From positions 1 to 54,887 of the forward strand of contig JANBQC010000131.1 of NCBI GenBank assembly GCA_027576995.1: a DNA stretch of 54,887 bases, given 5' to 3'. This DNA is from Dimargaris cristalligena (lineage: Eukaryota > Kickxellomycota > Dimargaritomycetes > Dimargaritales > Dimargaritaceae). Under the pieces are notes generated by a model, which worked only from the letters and a program-made list of their open reading frames with translations, ran no database searches and had not been told where the DNA came from. The translations under genes were made by a program, and so were the position numbers. Below, piece after piece: positions 39,656 to 51,579 of this stretch (positions are counted from its first letter, which is position 1; the number at the start of each line of letters is the position of its first letter).

Positions 39656-42492
39656 ATGGCGATCCACGGCTCGAAAACCGATTTCGGCAAGCGACTGGGC
39701 TCCAATGAGAAGATTGTGCGGGACAAAGCCACCGACACCCTGCTGGCCTGGTTGGCCGCCCCGCGTGACATGAGCGAAGACGACATGGTCAAGGTGTGGG
39801 AAGGCCTGTTTTACTGTAAGTTCGCGTAGTCGTGTCATTTTATGTGCTGGTTTAATCGAAATATAATAATGGCTCGTTTACTTGAAAGGCCCCGTTCTCT
39901 CAAGCTCAAGTGGTTGTGGGCGTAAGTCTGTGTAGGTGCGGACGGCTTGGCCTAGCCAGAGAGTACTGGAAAAATACTAATTGGCATCGATCGACTGTAT
40001 TTTAGTTCAATATGATATTTGCGTTCCTCAAACCGCCTAATTTGATTCACTAACACCAATCAATCCCCCTGCTTATCTAACTCCCTGGCGTTGTCTCGTC
40101 CGATTAGGTGTTTGGATGGCCGACAAGCCGCTGGTTCAGCAGGAACTCACTGAACGCCTCGCAAGTGCTCTGTTAACCGTCGACCGTTCTTTGGTCATCC
40201 CTTATATTTTGGGCTTTTGGCGGGTGATGGAACAGTCGTGGTTGAAAATCGATAAGCATCGGTAAGTAGATGCCATAGGGGATACTATCAATTGGATTAC
40301 TTTCCACATTGTCGTATTTCATTACCTCCTCGTGTGCCCTCCCCTCACAGAATTGACGTTCCCCGGTTGCGGTACTAATAATAATAATAATTCATATTTA
40401 TACCCCCCCTCCCTCCCCTTTGGCTACCTCTTGCATCAACCTATCGGTAAACCGGATTGGCATTATACCCCGATAACCCCTTACAGCGTAAACAAATTCC
40501 TTCTGCTAGTGCGGTTTATGATCCGATACTCGTTCCTCGTTTTGGAGAAATTTCAATGGGAGGCCAAACTAGTAGCCGAATACAACTCTGCCATGTCCCA
40601 CACCATTTTAGAGTAAGCTAATTGGCCTCTGGGCGATATCCGGGCGAGCTCCCAGACTAAATGAATGTCCGTCGCTCTCTACTTATTTGGGGCAATTGCC
40701 TATTAGTGCTTCTATCATTGCATATGGGAGAAGTTCATTCAGGCTGTATAACGAAAAATCCATTGGATGAGGCCAATATTACTGGTTAAAAGCTATTTTC
40801 ACACACACTCGTCCATACACGTATTATATAGAACCCTATACAGCTGGTTTGAATTTCATCCATATCAACTAACTCCTTTTGTATCACCTTAAAAAACCAC
40901 CACCGCCAACACCATTACACGATTGCCCAATGATCCCAACGATGCACTCGTTTCTCCTACATAGTCTTGCCTCGCTTAAACTGCCATTAGGTCTGACGAG
41001 CCAATACTGCGAATGCTTCCTGGCCGAATTAGACCAGATTCCACTGGAGGTATGTGCCATGTCACTTACTTAGACCCCAAGTAATTTAGCAATTTTGTAT
41101 TGAAAGCCACACCTTTAATGCCTTGTAAACCATCCACCTCCTAATACTAACTTCTATTGCCTAATACGTCCGTATTTTATTCTCGAATGCATTTCTACGA
41201 CTTAGAAACGGGAGCCCATCCCTTTTACTTCCCTAATGACTCCGTTTGTCTCGTATCTGGGCCAGATTTGTGATTCCCTCTTTAGCAAAGTTATTATAAA
41301 GCGTGTCTTTAAACTCCTTTTTGAGCAGAGAGATTCGGCCGACTACTCTGAAGGTAAGAATTTACCTAGAGACCTTTAGCCATTTCGCCTATTGAGTGTA
41401 AGCTGTTTGTATCGTATTTATCCATCGTCAATCGATTCTAATTATATTGTACTTCTTTCGCATCCTATTAATGTTGTACCCTACCCTCCCTGTACACTAT
41501 TTATAGAGTACCCCTACTACGATCGCGAGCTGGCCCTTCTTAAAGACCTGCTCTTCACTGAAGGCGCTAAGGAACATACCCGGTCGCCGTGCCGTAAGGT
41601 GCTTTACAATCTGTCCAGCCGCCTCGAGGCCTTCTACCCTGCCGAAGCTCCGACCATCGGAACTAAGCGTAAGGCCGAAGCGACGAAGGTGAGCAGCACC
41701 GCCACCCCTCTCACGAAAACCAAATCGAAGAAGGCCGCTGCTACTCCCACCGAAGCCGCCCCCGCAACCAACGAACAACCCACTAAGCGGGCCAAGTCCT
41801 CGGCCCGCGCTACCGCCTCGTCCACACCGACTGTAATAGTGGCACCCATTGCGGAATCCCAAAAAGCTACCAAGGTCTCGAACGGCCTTGCCAACGATTC
41901 TTCGGCCATGCTTCCCACCCAGATCACGAACCCCCAGCTCTTCCTCCGTAAACAAATTCTGCTGGCGAAGAAACGTCGGGCCGACGCCCAGTGGTTAGTG
42001 GTGGAGCAGCAAGCTCCTACCCGGCGTACCGCCCCCAAACCCCGCGGAAGTTCGTCGGCTTCCAAGACGTCCACCCCCGTGGCTTCGACGGCAACAAAGG
42101 AGACCAAAGCGGCCAAGAAATCCACCCCAACCTCCTCTATTTTGAAGAAATCGGAAGATGCCCAGACTCCCGTTACTACTGCCTTCACTACCAAGTCCAA
42201 GGTCACTCCCACTCCCACTACTTCCACCACCGCCACTGTTACTGCTACCGCCACCACTAACGGAACTAGTACTACTCCAACGGGTAAGAAGCAGGTGCAG
42301 TGGTCGATGCAGAGTAATCTGGTCAAACGGTTCCATAAGAAGCTGCCCGTGACCCCTATTCCTACCGCCGTCAAGTTCGGTACCCCGACCAAGTCGGCAT
42401 TGCGGTCGGCTGACTGGTCCGGTTCGCCTCGAGCTCATGGAGGACAGTCCCCATCGGTTAGCGGTTCTCCTACGCCTCGTTCAACTCTGTAG
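39656..42492 (+). CDS. RRP1: Rrp1/NOP52, pre-60S ribosomal RNA processing protein
   Basis: Rrp1 acts in the nucleolus in maturation of 27S pre-rRNA. Seven exons: 39656..39815, 40108..40261, 40351..40371, 40487..40612, 40965..41049, 41206..41353 and 41507..42492; phases agree, giving 559 residues. Matches to the family in order: FGKRLGSNEKIVRDKATDTL, LAWLAAPRDMSEDDMVKVWE, GLFYCVWMADKPLVQQELTE, LVIPYILGFWRVMEQSWLKI, RIDVPRLRVNKFLLLVRFMI, LTSQYCECFLAELDQIPLE, YLGQICDSLFSKVIIKRVF and EYPYYDRELALLKDLLF. Exon 3 is a 21-base microexon. After about residue 280 the protein becomes a Lys/Ser/Thr/Pro/Ala-rich tail containing several KK patches and repeated Ala-Thr stretches. Intron 4 contains MITE copy D. 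The tail is longer than in yeast Rrp1 (278 residues), closer to animal NOP52. Confidence 0.88.
40722..40865 (+). mobile_element. MITE-like element, copy D (144 bp), inside RRP1 intron 4
   Basis: Begins ATATGGGAGAAGTTCATTC and ends in the reverse complement of ATATGGATGAAATTCAAAC; inner ends both carry AGCTGTATA or GGCTGTATA, so the inverted repeat spans about 30 bp. The interior, ACGAAAAATCCATTGGATGA, is nearly identical to copy A. It lies wholly within the intron 40613..40964 and makes up about 40 percent of it. Confidence 0.82.
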
Positions 42493-43346
42493 ATTGGATC
42501 AACTTCCCTACTCCTAGTCTCAGTTTTCCTTTATGCCCGGCATACATACTTTCCCCCTTGCCCCTCATCTCCTTCCCCCATTTTCCTCCTCCCTTATCAT
42601 TTCACTCATGTGAACGACACCGTCAATTCTTTAAGCTAGGATCAACGGATGGTGAATTCATTACTCTATTGATGGACTTAATTACGTTTTATTATAAGTC
42701 ATAGAGCAGTACTCGTGAATCTACCCAACTCGTCGGGCCAATCGGCCCAGTCTCTCTCCCCCCTACTATCCCTCCCGCCTTATTCTATACGATTTCTAAT
42801 TTTATTATTATATTGTTGTATTGGTGTACAGCCATCAATCGAATTATTTCACTCTTAAAATTATACCTCCCCTCATCCTATAGTTCAATTCGGCTTCCCT
42901 CCCGTAATATGAGCAAAACATAACATGGACAATCCCTGGCGACCCTCCTTATGGAGCCTACATCTACCTTACCAACGCACCTTCCCCCCGATCCACTCAA
43001 AATGTTTACCCTTCTTTATACCTAGTCTATATTTATACCTCCAACGATCTCCAATTAGCCCCATATCTAAAAAAATCAAAAACAAAGAGAAGAAAGAAAG
43101 TGGCCAATAAAATAACAGTTAATCACTGCGACTGCGATGAATCGGGATCTTTTATAGAGTAATGAAGGGTGTGGCTATCTAACATAAGGTACACTGAGAG
43201 CGAATTAATTATTGACTATTGAGCGGTACTATCTTATATAACGGGGATATTTTTAGAAGGAAGGATAAGCAATAATAATGGGGTTGGATTTAGCAAAGCG
43301 TGGGCACTAGGGCACACACGCGGAGGTCGATGGCAAGTCTGTATAT
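42493..43346. other. Convergent intergenic region RRP1/SMC4
   Basis: About 0.85 kb between two 3' ends; pyrimidine-rich after RRP1 and AT-rich towards SMC4. Small frames present show no recognisable product. Confidence 0.5.
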
Positions 43347-46300
43347 TTAGGACGCTTGGTAGTTGGGATCCGGCCGAATGGTGGTGGTCAACTGGGCCGC
43401 CGCATTCGGGTTGATGGCAATCGATTTAGTTTGGTTATGGGTCTTGTAGATTCCGATCAAGCGGTCGGCCAATTCGAACATGTTATTACGCAGGCTAATA
43501 ATCACAAACTGGGCGTTCTTGGTTCGGTCTTTGATGTAGTTAGCGACGATGGAAACGTTGCGGAAATCCAAAGCAGCGTCAATCTCATCCATCACGTAGA
43601 GTGGGGTGGGCTTGAAATGATGCAGGGCAAAAACCAGCGCCAGTGAACTTAAAGTCTGGGGGTTGCAAGGCATGGAGCCGAGAACCACCCAACCGAAGAA
43701 TAAATAGTAATTTCATATAGGTCGACCGATGGTTAGCAAGGGATAAATAAGTCATGTATGCGTTTAAAAACTATAGCTCTAGACCAATCCCAAGTCCCAA
43801 AATGAAAGATGCAATTATTGATAACTCAAACCAAGGACGGAGATCTCATAAATTAGTCATAATTACGGATAATAAACCAGGTATATTACCTTTTCACCCC
43901 CGGACAGATTTGCAATATTACGCCAACTCTTTTTGGGTGGCATGACACTGAAAATAATACCCTCGGAGAAGGGATCTAAACTATCAACCAGTTCGAGCTC
44001 GGCATTTCCACCCAGAGTAATCATCTATAGTAGATAGTAGCAATCGCCATGAAGTGATTGGTACGTGGTTTCGAACGTATATACATAGGGGTAAGAACCG
44101 CAATGAGTATAAAAAGACAAGCTGGCATAGTTCCATCGATGCGACAGTTATTTATATCCCCCGCAACTCCCGTCGTCATATAATAATAACGGTGTCACTT
44201 ACCTGGTACATCTCCTTGAGTTTGTAGGAAATCGTATTAAAACCCTCCATGAATTGATCCAAACGGAGTTTGCATAGCTCGTCGTACTTTTGTTTTGCCA
44301 GTTCGCGTCTTTCAGTGATATCGTCGAGATCCTGGGACCGAAGTTGGAGTTCTTTATGTCGCTGTTTGTATTCCGCGATCACACTAAGATTGGGTTTGGA
44401 GCCCTCCAATTTGGCTAATCAATTGTAGAAATAAGGGTATATATAATAGAGTTTGTGTTGTAAGCGGTTTAGTAAATTATGAGCGGCGGTTGGTGTCCAA
44501 GTTTGTTGAATTTGTACAAAGATACGCACAGGTGAGGGTGAGGGGTCAGGAACCATGCACTAACTAGCACCTCCCCCTTCAGCTCATTATGTCCCGCCAA
44601 TTAAGTACCCCAGTCAGTATTGACCTACCTTGAAGCTGTTGGGTCTCAATGTTCAACTGTGCCACATCAAGGGCGGATAAAAATTCAGGAGGATAGGTTT
44701 CCAATTGGGGCGCCGGCTCATCCGAGTCACCGGTATCCACGTGCTGGAGGGACAGTTTCGACAGTTCAAACTGAAGCACCCGCTGCCGCTTAATGAATTC
44801 GGCATGCTCGCGTTCCGCCGTTTCCAGCGTATGCTTCAGTTCGAGCTATGTAAAAGAGATTGGGTATTAGTAGATGTTTAAAAAAACAAAAATAAGGGCA
44901 TTAGAAATAGGTAATTTTCGGGGAAACTCAACCTGATCAATCGTTATTCTATCGGAAAGGTGAAGCCAGCTTAAAAAATTAATAATCTATGCTTACCTCA
45001 GCTGACCGCATGCCGTTGTATTCCTCGGTCTTCTCATCCAGTTCCGCTTTGGTTTGGTCCAGTGCGTCCTTCTTATCTTCCAAGTCGTGCCCCAGCGCAT
45101 CGCTCCGTTCCTTCAGTAGCAACGCCGCCTGCGTTTTCTGGCGAATGTCCGTATCCAATTGAGTCAGCTGCTGCTGGGCCTCGATCAATTCCCGTTCCTG
45201 TTTGGTGATATTGGCGGCCAGTTTCGTGTGGTCCTTCTGGGCCTTTTTCGCCGCCACGTCGAGTTTGACCAGTTGGTCCTGGCAAGTTTCTACGCGTTCT
45301 TTGAGCGACACGACCTTGGCCTTTTGCACCCGGAGTTGCACGCCTCCGACTTGGAGAATCTTATTTTGGAGTTCCTTGATATTGCCGTCGAGGGTGGCCT
45401 GTTGGGCGCGTAGCTCGGCGAGGCGAGTGGTATGGGTGGCGATCTGGTCCCGAAGGGCGGTCATCCGGGCGAGGACGTGTTGGTCCGGCCGCTGTTTCGA
45501 CGTGTCCCGGTGGGCGGCTTCCAAGCGGGCCCGGAGGGTAGCTTGTTGTTGTTCGAGGGCCCCCGCCTCGAGCTGAAGTTTCGAGTGCTGGGTTTCCAGG
45601 TCGGGAAGGTTTTTCTCAATCATCTGGCACTCCGTGGTCATGTCCCGGCGGAGGTTCATGAAGCTCTTCCACTCGGTCTCGATGGCCATCCATTTGCGTT
45701 CTAGGGCCTGGACCCCTTCGGAGGTCACGTCATCGGCCACGAATTTGGAGGACATGAGGCCGCGGGCCACTCGGGTACCACCTCCAGACATGGCCCCGCT
45801 GGTTTCGATGAGTTGCCCCGAGAGGGTAACCACCCGCCAGCGCCGCTTGCCCGACCCGAACGCAATCCGGTTCGCCTGGTCCATATCCTGGGCCACGAGT
45901 GTATCCCGCAGGGCGTTGTAAAACGCCGGGGCATAGCGCGGGTCCTTAGGTTGGATTAAATCGAAGAGCCGGGGGACCCCCTCGGGCGTGTCTGGGGTGG
46001 GTGTGGGGCGGGCGGTTAATTGCTTGAGCACAACGAAGACGGCCCGACCCAGGTTATTCTTACGGAGATGCTCGATACATTTCTGGGCGGCCGGCACGTC
46101 CGCAACCACTATGTTATCCAGGCTGGGACAGGCCGTTGAAATGGCCACGTCGTACTGGTCGTCAATCACGCCGAGACTGCCCAATCGGTGGTGAATCCCC
46201 TCGATACGGCCGGTTTCCTTCATACGTAGGAGACCCTGCAGAATCTTACCCCGGGACTGCATGTTCTCGAGGTTGGCTTTGGCTTCCTCCCACTTCTGAC

Positions 46301-48331
46301 GCGCCCGTAGAGAGTCCGCCCGGAATTCAGCCTCCTGTCCGTCGGTGGCCTGGATGCCCTGAGAGAGCTCCTCTAATTCGCCGCGCTTCTTGGTCAGTTC
46401 CTTTTCGGCCTTTCGGATCGCTTCGGTCTTTTGGGTTTTCAGTGAGTCGATTTCCTCGATTTCGGTTTCGGCCTGTTGGATTTGTTTGGCGTTGGCCTGG
46501 GCGTTTTCTTCTAGCAGGTTCAGTTCGGATTGGGCGATATCAAGCAGGGATTGCTCAGCCTGGATCTTTTCGACCCACGGCGCCCGTTCGTTCTGCAGCT
46601 GTTCGATTTGCTGGGAAAAGACCTCGGTTTTACCCTTAAGACTCTCGGTAATCTCGCCCAACACCTGTTCTTCCTGTTCCAGCTGCCCTTCCATGTCGGT
46701 GATTTCCTGCTGACCACGCTCGGTATCATTGTGGGCATTCTGGATGGTGTTTTCGAGCTCCTTGAGGGACAGCGTATCTTTTTGAATCGCCTTATCGACT
46801 TTCTTGGTCTTGGCGTTCAGGAATTTGCGACTCTCCTGGAGCTGCACATCCTCCCGCTCCATCTTTTTCAGATCCCGGCCCAGGGCCTCGGCCTGCGTAC
46901 GAACCGCCTCGTATTCCCGCAGGCTCAACCGGTAGTTGTTTTCGAGGGTCGCCAGCTGATCTTTGGAATCGGCCGATTTGGCCCGCTCGTGGTCGATTTG
47001 GGTCTTGAGAGCACTGTACTGGGCCTCTGACTTGGCCAGGCGCGTGCCATTGTCCAGCATACGTCGCTGCAAAAGCAGGGATTGCTTAATGACCAGATTG
47101 TTTTCATTCTGAATGTATTCCTCGGCCTCGTCTTTGCGGGCAACCAGGCTATCTCGCTCGCGTTCGGCGATCTTCACTCGGTTAAGCTTACCGGTGCGAT
47201 CTGTGGTTAGTTCCTCGAGTTCCCGACCCACCTCGCTGATGGGCTCTTTGTATTGGGAGGTTCCGATGATATCCTCGAGGTACTCTAAAAGCCCCTCGTC
47301 GTGCTCAGTCAGGCCTTTGGGTTTCATTTGGGAGATGGACTCGACTTCGCCCTGCAGAATAAGGAATCGGTTGTGGTCCAGGTCGATGCCCTTGGACTTG
47401 AGCAGGGCCTTGACCTCCTTGGCTGTCGTCGTCCGACCGTTGATGTAGTAGCGGCTAGAATCATTGCGGAAGGCCGCCCGTGATACGATGATTTCGGAGT
47501 TGGGAACGGTTTCGTAAGCGTCCGGGCCGGGCTACTCGCGGTGAATAAGTTGCCGAAATCGGAATAGGAAGGACGGAGTTAATGGCAGGCGGGTGGGAGA
47601 CGATCTGGAGAGTGAGGGCCAGAGCTGCAAATACGGACAATATCCCATTTTATAACGCCAATGGAAATGGAGGAATATATATGATCACTTACCAAGTCCA
47701 GAATTTCGCAGAAATGAACTTCAACGGAGCAGCTATCGAGATTGGGATGTTCCTGCGATGAATGAATCAGGTGGGATAATTTAGCTTGACGAATCTTGCG
47801 GGCGTTAAATCCGAACACGAACAGAAGTGAGTCGATCACATTAGACTTCCCCGAGCCATTCGGGCCAACAATGGACGAGAACGACTAGGCAAATGTGATG
47901 GATAGTGGTGGTGGTGGTCAAATTAAACGGTCATCAATTGGAGGTAAAGGGTATATGAGTCAGTCTGGTTACTATTACATAGCGGCGGTAATTTTTCCTA
48001 ATCGGCCTATTCTAACTATAGACTTAATGAGCGACTGGAAGTGCGGTCGGTTTAGCCGCATAGGGATGGTTAGAGGCCTAGTTAAGTATACACGGGGGGG
48101 GGGGTAGCACTGTGAACAACCTACCTTATGAAAGGGACCAATGGTCTGTACTCCAGCGTAGGATTTGAAGTTCTTGAGCACCATGCGGGTGATGATGAGG
48201 CGTTGGACCGGCAGTTCCCTGGGCGGGGTTTCGGTGGCCAGTTGGCTAGCTGGGATTGCAAAGGAATCCTGGGTTACGGGGAAGGCCGAAATCCCTTCGG
48301 GCTGTTGCGATTCATTCGGGTCCTGCAGCAT
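43347..48331 (-). CDS. SMC4: Smc4, condensin core ATPase
   Basis: Smc4 pairs with Smc2 in condensin and compacts mitotic chromosomes. Seven exons: 48125..48331, 47693..47884, 44997..47531, 44629..44845, 44203..44414, 43890..44024 and 43347..43655; phases agree, giving 1268 residues, a usual length. The start is the ATG at 48331, as the further in-frame codon is GTG. Exon 1 has IITRMVLKNFKSYAGVQTIG; exon 2 has Walker A GPNGSGKSN (76-84) and FGFNARKIRQAKLSHLIHSS; exon 3 has PDAYETVPNSEIIVSRAAFR, LILQGEVESISQMKPKGL, two long coiled coils and the hinge (GIHHRLGSLGVIDDQYDVAI). Exon 6 ends in the signature NLSGGEK and exon 7 holds Walker B YVMDEIDAALD and FVIISLRNNMFELADRL, which are Smc4-type. The N-terminal region before the ATPase is only about 45 residues, short for Smc4. 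Intron 1 contains an 11-G run at about 48094. Confidence 0.94.
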
Positions 48332-49337
48332 GTCTCTCGTATGAAGTGTCACGATGTTGAATTTACCGGCGGGACCGGGTGAAATGGCGCAGTAGCTGTA
48401 TTATGTTCGTTCTTTCGTTCGTTCGTTCGTTCGCGTGTTTGCTTTTTTTTTGTCTGCCGAAGAGAGGGATGGATAAGAAAGGACCGGAGATAGGCAAAGG
48501 GTCAGAATGGAGAAAGCGGGATACGAATTAAGCCAAGGTAAGTTGAGGTATTGGAAACAGGCCGCAGCCTCAGGTGGGTAGGGCAAATACAGGGTTGGTT
48601 GGTGGTAGGCGTGTTTCTTGACCAGCAGGTTGGGTCGCGCTGCCAGCGAATGTAATCACCGCCGCTGTAGAGGTGATTTGCTCTCGACTGAAGCATTGGC
48701 CCTCTTTTTTTACAGGCCATGTTTATGTTTTCATTATCCAAGCCAGGGTGATAGCTTGTCGCCGCAGGTTCCACAGGGGATGGATTAGTCTAAATTTTTC
48801 CTCCCATGGGATAGTATCCTGCTTTGTCAAATCCGATTCTCTATGTAAATTCTATTTCTCAGTTGGGGTATTATTGATTCACGGTGAACTAATAAATAGC
48901 TATCAAGCTAATATTCACGAATACAGCGATTTGGCGGCAGTAAACAGAGGATTGCTAGACCACATAACTCTCCTTTATAACATTCCTATAAAGCAGCCCT
49001 CGCCTTTTGCTTACAATCCAGGAAATAGCCCGCCTATTTCAAACCGTTCCAGTCGTAGTTATCACTTTATAGTTCCAAATACATGTCCTAAAGCTCAGAT
49101 TTCAAATGGACAGCTCTCCAGCATTCTTGCCATAAATATTCGACCGTACTAGTGTCACTATTCTATATCTATTATACTCTCCAAGCCCCAATCATTTAAG
49201 ACAATCGATAACCAGCTCCCAGGCCCATTAGGACTTCCAAGTATAGAAAAATACCAAATTTATTCCACTAATCGAGTGGGTATACCCAGTACAGGGCTAT
49301 CACATGCTAATGAGAAGGTCAGTGGTCTGTCGATTCA
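48332..49337. other. Intergenic region DBP5/SMC4
   Basis: About 1 kb between tandem minus-strand genes, holding the SMC4 promoter and DBP5 3' end. A plus-strand frame of 159 codons at 48673-49152 shows no domain and AT-rich composition, and I do not call it a gene. Confidence 0.5.
48405..48433. repeat. (GTTC)n microsatellite
   Basis: Six or seven GTTC units with one interruption, seen directly, just upstream of SMC4. Confidence 0.9.
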
Positions 49338-50996
49338 TTACAGGGCAAGTCTCAGGGTTTTCTCCATAAGCTCGGGATTTTCGGTCTGGATCTTGGTGAT
49401 TTCCCGGTCAAAGTGGTCGCGAATCGCCTTCATTTCCTGGTGCGACTTCTTATCGTGCACAAAATTAATGGCCACTCCGGTACGGCCGAAGCGACCGGTA
49501 CGGCCAATACGGTGTAGGTAGGTCTCGGGATCGGGGTTCCCATTGCTGTCGACAGGAATATCGTAATTAATCACCATGTTGACTTGTGAGATATCGATAC
49601 CCCGGGCCAGTACATTGGTGGTGACGAGGACCTTGGTTTTGCCGGAACGGAAATCGTGCATGACACTGTCACGCTCGGAGGACTGGAGTTTACCGTGCAG
49701 GGTAACGACGGCGTGTCCGCTTTCGTTCATCAGCCGGGTGATCCGGTCAGCCGTGTCACGACGCCGCACGAAAATAATACTTTGGCTCACCGACAGGAGG
49801 GCGTACAGGACCCGCAGAATCTCGAGCTTATGGTCTTCGCCGCGGCAGTCCATATAGAATTGTTTGATACCGTCCACAGAGAGTTCCTTCACTTCAAGCA
49901 TGATCCGGTTGGCATTGGGGGCAAACCGCTCGGCGTAGGACTTGACGACATCGGCAAAGGTGGCGGAGAACAGCACAATCTGGCAGGTCTTGGGTAGGCT
50001 GTTCTTGACCCGCAGACTTTGGTCTCCCAAACCCTGCTGGTCCAGCATGCTGTCGGCTTCGTCGAGAACAAAAATCTTGATCTTGCGCATGTTAAGCTGC
50101 CCCCGCTGGACCAGGTCCTTGACGGTACCGGGGGTACCAATGACCACCTGGGAGGTGACCTTCTGGCCCTTGGCGGGTCCCTCTTCATGAATGGCGTAGC
50201 TGGCGGTGATGTCGGTGAATTTACCCATTTGTTGGACCACGTCCATGGTTTGACGGGCCAGCTCACGGGCAGGGGCTAGGCACAGAGCCTGGGGCGACTT
50301 CTCGGCACGATCGATGCGGGATAGCATGGCCAGTACGAAAGCGGCGGTTTTACCGGTACCCGACTGAGACTGTCCGATCATGTTGTGTGGGGGGTTCTGT
50401 AGCAATAGCGGCAGGGCGCGCTCCTGAATCTTGGAGGGCTTGGTGAACTTCATGCCGTAGACACCCTTGAGCAGATCGTCGGCCAGGCCCAGCTCGTCAA
50501 AGGATTTGACAGAGTATAGTGGGGAGTCGGGGTCGGCCTGCTGATCGACCAAGTGGACTTTCACGTTGTGCTCATTGTCGATGAGGCCCTCAGCCTTGCC
50601 CTCAGCGGTGAGATCTTGAAGATTTTCGGAGATGGCAGCTACATCAGCCTCTAGTGAACATTAAACCGGGGGAAGGAGACAAGCGTACAACCGAAGAGGC
50701 TAGTGAGTTAAATAAACATTAACATATATGTGGAGGCAGCGTAGGCTCATGCTTTACCTCCTCAATAGTGCACGCCGCAGTAGATGACGAAAGATGTCCC
50801 AAGGTATTTTTTTCGGTGGTTTCACTCTAACAAAAAGCCCAAAGGGCATCTACAATCATACAGGTCAGTTTCGTCATACATAGAAGTCGGTAGCGGGGGT
50901 GTAGTACGCCTATTTAAGGCGTAGGCCTAGGGGCGGCGAAGGCTTACCTGGGCCGAGGTCAACGGTGGTGTTCTCACGTTTAACAAGGTTGGACAT
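49338..50996 (-). CDS. DBP5: DEAD-box RNA helicase Dbp5/DDX19
   Basis: Dbp5 remodels mRNPs at the cytoplasmic face of the nuclear pore during mRNA export. I read two exons, 50948..50996 (MSNLVKRENTTVDLGP) and 49338..50650, joined G|AG in phase over a 297-bp intron; total about 453 residues. The pattern VKVHLVDQQADPDSPLYSVK then SFDELGLADDLLKGVYGMKF is specific to Dbp5. Helicase motifs follow: Q motif KPSKIQERALPLLLQNP, motif I SQSGTGKT, Ia APARELARQ, II DEAD, III SAT, IV SIIFVRRRDTADRI, V TTNVLARGIDI, VI HRIGRTGRFGR. No other DEAD-box family shows this N-terminal signature. The main open frame can be read from a GTG at 50564, but the spliced ATG start is preferred. The intron also contains a possible cassette exon at 50758..50826 that would add a stop. 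Confidence 0.9.
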
Positions 50997-51579
50997 GGCC
51001 GAATAGTAAGGCGGGGGGGGTATAATGGAGATAGTATAGAAATATAAAAAGGTACGAGATGGTCGACCAATGAAGAATAGTGGCAGGAAGGAGAACGAAG
51101 TTCCAAGGCAACAACCGGAAGAAAGGCAGAGTAACTTGGACTAGCATATACCCGAAACTGATTAATTGACACAGTACACTGGACTCCGCCATCCCCCCCC
51201 TTGATTATTATATACCCCGAAGCCCCACAGGTAACGTGATCATAAAGCTGTTCCATTAAGCTCACTGCGGCATATAAATCATTCAACGACTTTCCTTCCC
51301 TTCGTGCTGAGCCGATTTCCCTTCTTCATTGTGCGCCCCAAGACTAAACCAAGCGCATAAATTTCCTCGTATTTCCACTGTTTAGCTCACCCAATGATAC
51401 AGACTTGGTGCCTCTCCTTGTGACCCCTTCATAGAACCCCCCACTTGACTCCATTCCCCCTTTCATTGGACTACCCTACACTGCTGCCCATTCTCTCCAC
51501 CCCCATTAGTTTACGCCCGTTTCGGTTACTGCTCCCGTCGTCATTCTTAAAACCCCCCGTTGCTCCGCCACTGCATTCC
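50997..51579. promoter_or_regulatory. Divergent promoter region DBP5/VPS20
   Basis: 583 bases between divergent starts, expected to carry both promoters. It is pyrimidine-rich near VPS20. No specific factor site is claimed. Confidence 0.4.

Noticed and set aside
42925..43110. Small plus-strand frame of 61 codons between RRP1 and SMC4
   Set aside because: Lies between two converging 3' ends, low-complexity end, no homology recognised.
44997..47531. Long plus-strand frames opposite the SMC4 coiled coil
   Set aside because: Shadow frames of a clearly identified SMC4 exon.
48673..49152. Plus-strand frame of 159 codons between SMC4 and DBP5
   Set aside because: AT-rich, no domain, and located in the promoter/3' spacer; length is compatible with chance.
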